Assembly: GCA_027483355.1 (NCBI GenBank)
Contig: JAIXUW010000156.1
Span: 1-36,401, forward strand
Direction: 5' to 3'
Origin: Alphaproteobacteria bacterium
Lineage (GTDB): Bacteria > Pseudomonadota > Alphaproteobacteria > Micavibrionales > UBA2020
Length of the DNA stretch: 36,401 bases
This document shows, piece by piece, positions 23,144 through 31,221 of this stretch. A program made the translations under genes and the position numbers. The notes beneath the pieces are model-generated. The model saw nothing but the letters and a program-made list of their open reading frames with translations, ran no database searches and was not told the origin of the DNA. The stretch's first letter is position 1. Every line of letters starts with the position of its first letter.

Positions 23144-25360
23144 TCAATTCTTTTTACTCAGGATGGTTTTGAGCGCAAAGGCCTCTGGTTTCAATACGCC
23201 CAGATAATCGGTGTAGTCATCCGTCCACAGACGCAAGCCTTCAATCGTCGGTGGCAGGCGCCAGCGCGCGTCATTGGCGGCGATACGTTCCAGCAAAGCC
23301 GGCGATGGGCTCATGATAAACCAGCGGCTGGGTTTTTCGAACAGGCTGGAGACGCGCATATTCTCCATCAGGCGGTAATCAAGACCAGCGTCTTGCGCCA
23401 GCAAAGTGAGCGCCGGGGCCAGATCAAAAAAGTTGTTCGAGATGTGAAACAGGATGGCACCATTCGGCTCCAGCCGCTCGATATAAAGCGCCAGTGCCTC
23501 GCGGGTCATCAAATGTGCCGGTATATAATCAGACGAAAAAACGTCAACCGCGATCATATCAAACGTCTCGCCGTTCAGTTTTTGCATTTCCAAGCGGCCA
23601 TCGCCTGTCAAAATACGCGCGGGCTTACCCGGATGGCAATCCGCCAGATAGGTGAAATAATCATAGGCGGCATCAATGACAGCCGGATCAATCTCGACAA
23701 AGGTCGTCGCGGTATTGGGGCCGGCCAGGCAATGCATGGTGCCTGTACCAAGGCCTAGGACAGCCACCCGTTGGGGCTGCATCAGGTCGTAAATGCCCTG
23801 CACGGCACCGTAATAGGATGTGGGCTGCAGCGTATTGGCGGCATTCAAAACCTGAAAGCCATGCAGGGTTGTCCCGTGGTTGATATAGCGAATGTTCAGC
23901 ACTGTGCCATCGGGTAATTTAAAAGGAGCGGGCCGATCGTAGACGACAATATTGCCATAGAAGTTGCGGCTACGTGCGATGGTGCCCTCGCCGGCGATAT
24001 GCAGATAGATACCCATCAGCACCAGCCCTGCGATCAACATGGCACGTGGATGACCCACGCCGATGACGACGGCCAAGACCGCCATCATAAGCATGGCGCG
24101 TGTATTTTCAGGCGCGATATTGATCATCGTCACGTAACCGGCGATAGCAAGCAGGGTAAAGGCCATCGCCAAAAAAAACGGGAAATTGATAGCCGCCCGT
24201 AAACGCGGATGAAACAGCAGACTGACGAACAAGATCAGCGGTAATTCCAGCGATTGATTGAATATAAAGGGTGCCACAAAAGCATTAAAAAGACCTGCCA
24301 GTGCCCCACCCAGCGAAATCGACAAATAAAACGTCGCCAGCGCGGCTGGGTTTGCTAAAGGGCGGTCTTCGTAAAGCCGCACATGGAAAGTCATCGCAAT
24401 GACGCCCAATGCCAGCAAATGCAGAACCACCGGGAGCATAGAGGTACGGAATATCGACGTGGCCAGCGTGATTAAAACGAGACTGATCATCACTGCCACC
24501 AAGTGTGGCATGGCCAAGCGGCTCGAAGTAATCAACGCCGGGCTCCGGAAGGCCAGCACAAAGGTCAGCAGGTAAATGCCCAGCGGCAAAACCCATATCA
24601 GCGGCGCCGAATAAATATCGCGGGTGATAAAACTGGTATAACCCATCAGCAGACTGGCAGGAATAAAACCCCACATGACCCAGCGCATCACGCGTTGACG
24701 CTCCAGAGGGGCAGGCGGGGGCGTCTCGGTATTCTCGGCGTGTTCGGCTGTTGTCTGACCACTGATAAAAAAAACGCAGACAGCCGCCAGCACAATCAAG
24801 ACGCCGTAAAACCATAGCCAACCCGTGTTTTGCAAACCCAGATCAAAATTTGGTTCGATCAGCAGCGGATAGAGTAAAAGCCCGGCAAAACTGCCCAGAT
24901 TACTGGCGGCATAAAGGAAATAAGGATCACGTGCCGCCGGGTGCGGCGTCGCCGCGAAGAGCCGCTGTAACGTGGTGGCGGTGGTGGAAAGCGCCAAAAA
25001 CGGCAAGCCAATAGTGGCGGCCAGCAAAAAAAATGTTCCCCAGGCGCCGGGCGTATCGTCAAGACCCGAGGTGGTAATGGCCACGGGCAATACCAGCAAA
25101 CCAATGGCCAGCAGCGCCACATAGGCAATACCATGGCGGCCAGGCGACAGGCGCGTCATGCCATAGGCGATGGCATAGCCTGCCAGCAGTGCCAGCTGAA
25201 AAAACGCCATCGCGACGATCCAGCCGGCCGGTGTGCCACCTACCACCGGCAAGAGCATTTTGCCCACCATCGGCTGCACGCTGAACATCAATCCTGCCGA
25301 TAAAAACAGCGCCACGCTGAAAACCAGGGTGAGTAGGGCAGGGCGTGAAGCTACTCGCAT
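23144..25360 (-). CDS. Fused membrane / spermidine-synthase-like protein
   Basis: A 738-residue protein with two parts. Residues 1 to about 470 hold some 12-14 hydrophobic helices in MFS-like style (FSVQPMVGKMLLPVVGGTPA near 27-46 is typical of the fused family). Residues about 490-735 form a Rossmann methyltransferase fold like polyamine synthases. VAVLGLGTGTM near 530 is the nucleotide-binding loop, FVEIDPAVIDAA the acidic strand, and MIAVDVFSSDYIPAHL near 600 the catalytic-site region where spermidine synthase has its Asp. The fused form is widespread in Proteobacteria, but its product is not established. It is monocistronic on the minus strand. The YqeY-like gene diverges from it 107 bases away. 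Confidence 0.85.
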   Translation of the reverse strand: MRVASRPALLTLVFSVALFLSAGLMFSVQPMVGKMLLPVVGGTPAGWIVAMAFFQLALLAGYAIAYGMTRLSPGRHGIAYVALLAIGLLVLPVAITTSGLDDTPGAWGTFFLLAATIGLPFLALSTTATTLQRLFAATPHPAARDPYFLYAASNLGSFAGLLLYPLLIEPNFDLGLQNTGWLWFYGVLIVLAAVCVFFISGQTTAEHAENTETPPPAPLERQRVMRWVMWGFIPASLLMGYTSFITRDIYSAPLIWVLPLGIYLLTFVLAFRSPALITSSRLAMPHLVAVMISLVLITLATSIFRTSMLPVVLHLLALGVIAMTFHVRLYEDRPLANPAALATFYLSISLGGALAGLFNAFVAPFIFNQSLELPLILFVSLLFHPRLRAAINFPFFLAMAFTLLAIAGYVTMINIAPENTRAMLMMAVLAVVIGVGHPRAMLIAGLVLMGIYLHIAGEGTIARSRNFYGNIVVYDRPAPFKLPDGTVLNIRYINHGTTLHGFQVLNAANTLQPTSYYGAVQGIYDLMQPQRVAVLGLGTGTMHCLAGPNTATTFVEIDPAVIDAAYDYFTYLADCHPGKPARILTGDGRLEMQKLNGETFDMIAVDVFSSDYIPAHLMTREALALYIERLEPNGAILFHISNNFFDLAPALTLLAQDAGLDYRLMENMRVSSLFEKPSRWFIMSPSPALLERIAANDARWRLPPTIEGLRLWTDDYTDYLGVLKPEAFALKTILSKKN

Positions 25361-25467
25361 GCGAAATACTTTCGATAAGGCAATGGGCGTTGTTGTCAGA
25401 GCTCGGTGGCTCGGTTATCATCAAAGAAGCAATTTAGTTTATAAGAGAACCACAGAAAGTCCATGCG

Positions 25468-25935
25468 ATGTTAAGAGACCGCTTTCAAGACCAGCTTAAA
25501 CAATCCATGCACGCCCGGGACGAGATCGCGACCTCCACCATCCGCCTGATTTTGGCGGCTATGCAGGACCGCGATATTGCTTTGCGCAGCAAGGGCAGCT
25601 GGGACGGCATCAGCGAAGATGATATTCTGTCGATGCTGCAATCAATGATCAAGCAGCGCCGCGAAAGCATCAAAATGTACGAGGTCGGCAAACGTTTTGA
25701 TCTGGTCGAGCGCGAAGCGGCCGAGATCCGCATCATCGAAACTTTCCTGCCCAGCCAGCTGTCCGAAGAAGAAGTTCGCGCCGCTATTGACGCCAGCATT
25801 GCCGCCACCGGCGCTGCCGGCGTCAAGGATATGGGCAAGGTCATAGCTGACATGAAAACCCGCTATACCGGCCAAATCGATTTCGGTAAAGCCAGCGGCC
25901 TGGTTAAAGACCGCCTGATGGCGGCGGCAGGCTAA
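25468..25935 (+). CDS. GatB/YqeY-domain protein
   Basis: A 155-residue YqeY-family protein, related to the C-terminal helical domain of the amidotransferase subunit GatB. LRDRFQDQLKQSMHARDE at the start, STIRLILAAMQDRDIALR (24-41) and the C-terminal DMGKVIADMKTRYTGQIDFGKASGLVKDRL (about 120-150) are the family blocks. The tail domain of GatB contacts tRNA, but the role of the stand-alone protein is not settled. It normally sits just ahead of dnaG and rpoD in alphaproteobacteria; here one convergent gene interrupts that order. It ends at a strong bidirectional terminator. Confidence 0.92.
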   Translation: MLRDRFQDQLKQSMHARDEIATSTIRLILAAMQDRDIALRSKGSWDGISEDDILSMLQSMIKQRRESIKMYEVGKRFDLVEREAAEIRIIETFLPSQLSEEEVRAAIDASIAATGAAGVKDMGKVIADMKTRYTGQIDFGKASGLVKDRLMAAAG

Positions 25936-25951
25936 TCAGTCCAGACGCATT

Positions 25952-25982
25952 AAAAAAGCCGGGAGATGATCCCGGCTTTTTT
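25952..25982. terminator. Bidirectional rho-independent terminator
   Basis: Six A, GCCGGGA, a GATGA loop, TCCCGGC and six T form a perfect 13-pair stem. It sits between the YqeY-like gene and the converging unknown gene and serves both. Confidence 0.92.
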
Positions 25983-25985
25983 ATT

Positions 25986-26903
25986 TTAAGGCTGTTGCTT
26001 GCGCGAGGGGCGCCGTTTGACTGCTTCCGTAGGTTGAAGCTGAGCAATAGCGCCCGCACGGTCTTCAGCGGTTTTGAAGTAAAGATTGAATGCAGTGGGG
26101 AGCGTATTCAGGTGTCCGGGCTTGTCGATCAGCCGCATGAAAAAGGTATGGCTGTAGCTACCCGGTTCGATATCATCTGTATCAACAATCTTAATATTGT
26201 CCTTTTGCACTGCGCAGAAATCGCGCGGGCCGTTGAGCTTGATCATGCCCGTCGTCGCCGCAAAAAGCTTCTCTGCAAAAGCGTTCAACTCGGGTCCGCG
26301 CTTAAACTGGGGATGCCTGCCCTCATTATTGACATGAATATCAAGGTCGCCGGCCGTATTGTGGAATTGTACGAAAAGCTGTGAATTATCTGAATGCATA
26401 CGCGTGATGGCCGAGGGATCGATATAAAGGGCTTCGGGTCTATACCAGCGTGCGTAAACTTCGTCGGGCTGGAATGTCAGTGTAGCCGGCTTTGCCACTT
26501 TAAAGGCTTCAACAATCTCTTGAAGCTCTTCTGGCGTTACATACGTCTCAACACGCCAGCCACCCCGCACGTTGAGGATGACGCCTTGTAAACCATCCTC
26601 CCCGACTTGGCTGGCCGTGATAAAGCTGATGGCCTCGGCGGCAACATATTCAGTATTGTGTATGGCATAGTTATTGTTTGGGTCGCGTATTTGGATGGGA
26701 AGGAGGGGCCGCCCTGCTGCCGCCACAAAATCAGCCAATGCTTGGCCATCCGCTAAGTCATCGAAAATGGTGTAATACTCAGTGCAGATACGCCCATCTT
26801 TTCCCATGATCATGGCTTGATCTTTATAGGCTTTGATGTGGGTGATCTCGGCTACATCGATTTTTGACGGGCGGCCCATATGAAGAGGCAAATATGTGGT
26901 CAT
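25986..26903 (-). CDS. Hypothetical protein with four similar internal units
   Basis: A 305-residue soluble protein that I do not recognise. It appears to be built from about four units of 65-75 residues, each with the pattern 'short strand ending in I, variable turn, long hydrophobic strand, helix'. The units run about 12-70 (KIDVAEITHIKAY, then ALADFVAAAG), 85-150 (VAAEAISFITASQV, then TPEELQEIVEAFKVAKP), 158-225 (YIDPSAITRM, then LNAFAEKLFAA) and 230-290 (CAVQKDNIKIVDT, then a segment around NLYFKTAEDRAGAIAQLQ). The C-terminal ten residues are basic. AGGA precedes the ATG at 26903. It interrupts the yqeY-dnaG order. The repeat reading is by eye. Confidence 0.7.
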   Translation of the reverse strand: MTTYLPLHMGRPSKIDVAEITHIKAYKDQAMIMGKDGRICTEYYTIFDDLADGQALADFVAAAGRPLLPIQIRDPNNNYAIHNTEYVAAEAISFITASQVGEDGLQGVILNVRGGWRVETYVTPEELQEIVEAFKVAKPATLTFQPDEVYARWYRPEALYIDPSAITRMHSDNSQLFVQFHNTAGDLDIHVNNEGRHPQFKRGPELNAFAEKLFAATTGMIKLNGPRDFCAVQKDNIKIVDTDDIEPGSYSHTFFMRLIDKPGHLNTLPTAFNLYFKTAEDRAGAIAQLQPTEAVKRRPSRKQQP

Positions 26904-27047
26904 GCGATCCTGCCTTGAATGAAATGATATGGTATAATGGGTTTCTTATAGGCTAAACCGAAATTAAAATCCATAATAATTAAAGTAATTAAATTGCGCC
27001 GATCTTGCTGTCTTGCCAAGCCAGCCGAAGCCCCTTAAATAGGGGGT

Positions 27048-28892
27048 ATGTCTCTCCCAAAAGCTTTTCTGGATGAAGTGCGCGCCCGCGTTCCGGTTTC
27101 GGACGTGATAGGTCGGCGTATCAAGCTGACCCGGGCGGGCCGCGAATTTAAGGGCTGCTGCCCCTTCCACCATGAAAAGACCCCGTCGTTTTACGTCAAC
27201 GACCAGAAGGGGTTTTATCACTGCTTTGGCTGCGGCGTGCATGGCGACGTTATTCGTTTCCTGACCGACCACGACAATCTGGGCTTCATGGATGCGGTCG
27301 AGCAGCTGGCCAATCAGGCCGGCTTGCAGGTGCCCAAACCATCGCCCGAGGAACAAAAGAAATTTCAACGGCAGATGTCGCTCTATGACCTGATGGAGTC
27401 CGCCACCAAGTTTTACGAGGCGCAACTGCACCGCGCCGAGAATAAAAAAATCCTGGAATATCTGCTGACACGCGGCATTTCTTTAGAAACCATCAAAAGT
27501 TTCCGCATCGGTTTCTCGCCGGATGGTGATGGCCTCATCAATCACTTGAAGAAATCTAATTATAAAACTGAAGACATGATCGAAGCCGGGCTGTTTAAAG
27601 CGTCCGAACGCAATCAGGGCGAGACCTATCCATTTTTCCGCAGCCGTGTCATGTTTCCGGTCACCGATCTGCAGGGCCGCGTGGTGGCTTTTGGTGGTCG
27701 TGTGCTACCCGAAAGTTATGGTGGCCCGACCGGTAAATCGGCGCCCAAATATATCAATTCGCCCGAGACCGCCATCTTTCATAAAGGCCGCAATCTTTAT
27801 GCGTTGTCGCGTGGCCGTAAGGCGATCGGCGACGGCGAGACCGTCATCGTCGTCGAAGGCTATATGGATGTGATTGCCCTAGCACAAGCAGGGTTCCGGG
27901 CGGCCGTGGCGCCCCTGGGCACGGCGCTCACCGAAACCCAGGTAGAAGAATTATGGCGCGTCATGCCCGAAGGGGCGCGCGCCCCGGTTTTATGCTTCGA
28001 TGGTGACACCGCCGGCCAGCGGGCGGCCAGCCGTGCGCTTGACCGTATTTTACCCATCCTGAAACCCGATCATTCGGCTCGTTTCGCCTTTCTGCCGCCC
28101 GAACACGACCCCGACAGCCTGATCAAGGACGAGGGTAGTTCGGCCATGCAGCGCGTCTTGGATAATGCGATTGGTCTGTTCGATATGCTCTGGCAGGAAG
28201 AGATCAAAGACCGCAATCTGACGCAGCCCGAAGCCAAGGCAGGCCTGCGGGCGAGCCTGGTCAAAAAAGCCCGTCAAATTCCCGATCAGACCGTGCAAGA
28301 ATTTTATATTCATCAAATTAATCAAAAAATTAATGATGAATTTTTAAGTGGTGGTTCAGGTCAAAAAGGCGGCGCTTTCGGCCGTCTGCGCGATTTTGTG
28401 CGGGGGCCGGGGCGTTTTGGTAAGGTCCAGCCGCCGGGTTTACACACCCCTTATCGGCCCTCATCAGCTCAGGTACAGCCGGTGCGCACTTCGCGCCTTC
28501 TGAAAGAAAAAACGCTCTTGGCGGTGATGCTGAATTATCCAGAACTCTTTGATGAGTTCGGTGAAAAGCTGGGGATGCTGCAAATCCCCAATGCCGATTA
28601 TGACGCGCTGCGGCAAGAACTGGTCCGACTTTTGTCCCATCCCGAAGAAATTTCTCAACAAATCGGGGGCGAAGCGGGGCCAGATGGCGAAATAAACCTT
28701 GACGATCAGGTGCTTAAGCAACATCTTAGTGACCTGGGCTATGGGAAGATTCTCGATGCGGTTTTTGACCGCTCGCTCTATCTTCATGCAGGCTTTGCCA
28801 AGCCCGGACAGCCGCTTGATATTGTGCGGCAGGGATGGAATGAAACGTGGGAACGCTGCCAGTCACGCCGGCAGCAAGAGACCGGCGGCTGA
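27048..28892 (+). CDS. dnaG: DNA primase
   Basis: DnaG lays down RNA primers at the replication fork. The 614-residue protein begins with the CHC2 zinc finger: Cys38, His41, Cys59 and Cys62, in [14 protein letters not shown] and YHCFGCG. The catalytic core and TOPRIM domain follow, with [11 protein letters not shown] holding Glu270 and [11 protein letters not shown] holding Asp318 and Asp320. The C-terminal third (about 420-614) is the less conserved helicase-binding part, with a Pro/Gly/Gln linker near 440-480. A GGGGG tract lies three bases before the ATG, which is close for a ribosome-binding site. rpoD starts 32 bases after its stop, the usual macromolecular-synthesis order. Confidence 0.97.
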   Translation: MSLPKAFLDEVRARVPVSDVIGRRIKLTRAGREFKGCCPFHHEKTPSFYVNDQKGFYHCFGCGVHGDVIRFLTDHDNLGFMDAVEQLANQAGLQVPKPSPEEQKKFQRQMSLYDLMESATKFYEAQLHRAENKKILEYLLTRGISLETIKSFRIGFSPDGDGLINHLKKSNYKTEDMIEAGLFKASERNQGETYPFFRSRVMFPVTDLQGRVVAFGGRVLPESYGGPTGKSAPKYINSPETAIFHKGRNLYALSRGRKAIGDGETVIVVEGYMDVIALAQAGFRAAVAPLGTALTETQVEELWRVMPEGARAPVLCFDGDTAGQRAASRALDRILPILKPDHSARFAFLPPEHDPDSLIKDEGSSAMQRVLDNAIGLFDMLWQEEIKDRNLTQPEAKAGLRASLVKKARQIPDQTVQEFYIHQINQKINDEFLSGGSGQKGGAFGRLRDFVRGPGRFGKVQPPGLHTPYRPSSAQVQPVRTSRLLKEKTLLAVMLNYPELFDEFGEKLGMLQIPNADYDALRQELVRLLSHPEEISQQIGGEAGPDGEINLDDQVLKQHLSDLGYGKILDAVFDRSLYLHAGFAKPGQPLDIVRQGWNETWERCQSRRQQETGG

Positions 28893-28924
28893 TTAAGGCC
28901 GCCTTGAACATTTTGGGATACAGC

Positions 28925-31003
28925 ATGGTCGCGAAAGCCAACGAAGATCAGGACACCGGCGGTACGATGGACGACGGGGATGATACCCCCCTTGCCGCTG
29001 GCACACTTGCCAAAGCGGTCAAGAAAATTGTCGCCAAGGGTAAAGAGCGCGGTTACGTCACCTATGACGAAATCAACCGCCTGTTGCCGCCGGCCGAATA
29101 TACGTCTGACCAAATCGACGAAACCATGGCGATGCTGTCCGATATCGGCATCAACCTGGTCGAAGAAGAACCCGACAGCGACGACGACACGCCCGTCGAA
29201 AAAGACAAAGACGACGAAGACGATAACGCCGGTAATCTGGCGACCGCCGATCTCGGCCGCACTGACGACCCTGTGCGCATGTACCTGCGCGAAATGGGTA
29301 CCGTCGAACTGCTGAGCCGCGAGGGCGAAATCGCCATTGCCAAGCGTATCGAGGCCGGCCGCGAAATGATGATCGGCGGTATCTGTGAAAGCCCGCTGAC
29401 CATTCAGGCGATCATGCGGTGGCACAAAGCGCTCGAAAACGGCGAAATGCTACTGCGCGATATTATTGATCTCGAGGCCACCTACGGCGAAGAAAACCCG
29501 CCCGCCGGCGAAGCCGCCGCCAGCAACGACGACAGCGGCCTGAACAGCAAAGCCAAAGCCATCCAGGCGGCTATTGCTGAAAAGCTCGAAAAGAAAGAAA
29601 AGGAACGCGCCAAAGAAGAAGAGGCGCGTAAAAAGGCCAAAGCCAAAAAAGCCGCCGCTGCCGGCGAAGACGATATCATTATTGATGATGATGAAGACAA
29701 AAAGCCCGCGGTTGTCGAGGACGAGGACGAAAGCAGCCTGTCCTTGGCCGCGATGGAAGAAGAATTAAAGCCGCAGATCATCGAAACCTTCAAGATGATC
29801 ACCAAGGTGCATAAAAAACTGGTCAAGGTCCAAGAAGAGCGCGAAGAAGCGCTGAAGACCACCAAGGAACTCCCCAAGCGCCTCAATGACAATTACCGCA
29901 AGGCGCGCGGCGAATTGATCGACCTGATGCAATCGGTGCGCCTCAACGTTTATCGCTCCGAACAGCTGATCGAACAGCTCTATACGATGAATCGCAAGGT
30001 CATGGGCCTTGAAACCCAGATCATGCGTCACGCCGTCAATGCCGGTGTCGGCCGCGAAGACTTCCTCGACAAATGGCCGGGCAACGAAGTTAATCCCAAG
30101 TGGATTGGCAACGTCGCCAAACTGCCGGGCAAAGGCTGGAAGAAATTCTCTGAAAACCACAAGGCCGATGTCGATGGCCTGCGCGGTGAGATCGAAGAAA
30201 TCGCCGCCAGCTCGGGCCTGCCGCTGCCGCAGTTCAAGCGCATCGTCCATACCATCCAAAAGGGCGAGCGCGAAGCCGGCAAAGCCAAAAAGGAAATGGT
30301 CGAGGCCAACCTGCGTCTGGTTATCTCTATTGCCAAAAAATATACCAACCGCGGTTTGCAGTTCCTTGATCTTATCCAGGAGGGCAATATCGGCCTGATG
30401 AAGGCGGTCGATAAATTCGAATACCGTCGTGGTTATAAATTCTCGACCTATGCCACCTGGTGGATTCGCCAGGCGATCACCCGCTCGATCGCCGATCAGG
30501 CCCGCACCATCCGTATCCCCGTGCATATGATCGAAACCATCAACAAGCTGGTGCGCACCGGCCGCCAGATGATGCACGAAATCGGCCGCGAGCCAACGCC
30601 CGAAGAATTGTCGGAACGTCTGGGTATGCCGCTCGACAAAGTCCGCAAGGTGATGAAAATCTCCAAAGAGCCCGTCTCACTCGAAACCCCCGTGGGTGAC
30701 GAAGAAGACAGCCAGCTGGGCGATTTTATCGAGGATAAAAACGTTATCCTCCCCGTCGAGGCGGCGATCCACGCCAATTTACGCGAAACCACCACCCGCG
30801 TTCTGGCCACCCTGACACCGCGCGAAGAACGTGTCCTGCGCATGCGTTTTGGCATCGGCATGAACACCGACCATACGCTCGAAGAAGTAGGCCAGCAGTT
30901 CTCGGTCACCCGCGAGCGTATTCGCCAGATCGAAGCCAAGGCGCTGCGTAAACTCAAACACCCGTCCCGCTCGCGCCAGCTGCGCAGCTTCCTGGATACG
31001 TAA
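28925..31003 (+). CDS. rpoD: RNA polymerase primary sigma factor RpoD
   Basis: The housekeeping sigma factor, 692 residues from the ATG at 28925 (TGGGA upstream). The frame is open to 28847 inside dnaG, but conservation starts with the region 1.1 block ([23 protein letters not shown]). An acidic stretch follows, then the 1.2 region ([17 protein letters not shown]). A long non-conserved region contains a Lys/Glu/Ala-rich charged segment (about 215-265). Region 2 begins near residue 457 ([14 protein letters not shown], then [20 protein letters not shown] and [11 protein letters not shown]). Region 4.2 with its helix-turn-helix is near 650-680 ([20 protein letters not shown]). tRNA-Ile2 follows by 24 bases. 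Confidence 0.97.
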   Translation: MVAKANEDQDTGGTMDDGDDTPLAAGTLAKAVKKIVAKGKERGYVTYDEINRLLPPAEYTSDQIDETMAMLSDIGINLVEEEPDSDDDTPVEKDKDDEDDNAGNLATADLGRTDDPVRMYLREMGTVELLSREGEIAIAKRIEAGREMMIGGICESPLTIQAIMRWHKALENGEMLLRDIIDLEATYGEENPPAGEAAASNDDSGLNSKAKAIQAAIAEKLEKKEKERAKEEEARKKAKAKKAAAAGEDDIIIDDDEDKKPAVVEDEDESSLSLAAMEEELKPQIIETFKMITKVHKKLVKVQEEREEALKTTKELPKRLNDNYRKARGELIDLMQSVRLNVYRSEQLIEQLYTMNRKVMGLETQIMRHAVNAGVGREDFLDKWPGNEVNPKWIGNVAKLPGKGWKKFSENHKADVDGLRGEIEEIAASSGLPLPQFKRIVHTIQKGEREAGKAKKEMVEANLRLVISIAKKYTNRGLQFLDLIQEGNIGLMKAVDKFEYRRGYKFSTYATWWIRQAITRSIADQARTIRIPVHMIETINKLVRTGRQMMHEIGREPTPEELSERLGMPLDKVRKVMKISKEPVSLETPVGDEEDSQLGDFIEDKNVILPVEAAIHANLRETTTRVLATLTPREERVLRMRFGIGMNTDHTLEEVGQQFSVTRERIRQIEAKALRKLKHPSRSRQLRSFLDT

Positions 31004-31005
31004 TC

Positions 31006-31022
31006 CTCCCGCACTATGGGAG
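31006..31022 (+). other. Short hairpin between rpoD and the tRNA
   Basis: CTCCC and GGGAG flank a seven-base loop just after the rpoD stop. There is no T-run, so it is not a terminator. It would fit a joint transcript with processing between rpoD and tRNA-Ile2. Confidence 0.3.
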
Positions 31023-31027
31023 AGGTG

Positions 31028-31104
31028 GGGCCTGTAGCTCAGTTGGTTAGAGCGGGCCGCTCATAACGGTCTGGTCGGGGGTTCAAGTCCCTCCGGGCCC
31101 ACCA
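31028..31104 (+). tRNA. tRNA-Ile2 (CAT anticodon, lysidine type)
   Basis: A clean cloverleaf with encoded CCA. The acceptor GGGCCTG pairs with CGGGCCC, the D arm is GCTC/GAGC, and the anticodon stem GGCCG/CGGTC holds the loop CTCATAA. The T arm is GGGGG/CCCTC with loop TTCAAGT, and the discriminator is A. The anticodon is CAT, but the acceptor has C4-G69 and C5-G68, which are the pairs TilS uses to recognise tRNA-Ile2. The acceptor and D arm also resemble alphaproteobacterial tRNA-Ile. The initiator features are absent. C34 should be changed to lysidine so the tRNA reads ATA. Automated tools may call it tRNA-Met. Confidence 0.88.
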
Positions 31105-31140
31105 TACAAAAGCCCCCTAGATGGGGGCTTTTGTATGGTG
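31100..31140 (+). terminator. Rho-independent terminator overlapping the tRNA CCA end
   Basis: A perfect 18-base-pair inverted repeat, arms 31100-31117 and 31123-31140, with a five-base TAGAT loop. The core is AAAAGCCCCC / GGGGGCTTTT. The outer five bases of the left arm are the CACCA end of tRNA-Ile2, so folding the terminator and forming the mature 3' end compete for the same bases. Confidence 0.88.
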
Positions 31141-31221
31141 AGATGAAATGCTGTTTTATATTTCTATCAGTATAACACTCGACTACCAGCTCACGAGATA
31201 TCCTCTAAAGGCGTCGGATTA

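Noticed and set aside
28847-28924. Upstream extension of rpoD into dnaG
   Set aside because: The extra 26 residues are not conserved, overlap dnaG, and the ATG at 28925 has its own ribosome-binding site just after the dnaG stop.
29482-29892. Long minus-strand open frame rich in Ser and Leu inside rpoD
   Set aside because: It mirrors the Lys/Glu/Ala-rich insertion of RpoD on the other strand and has no ribosome-binding site.
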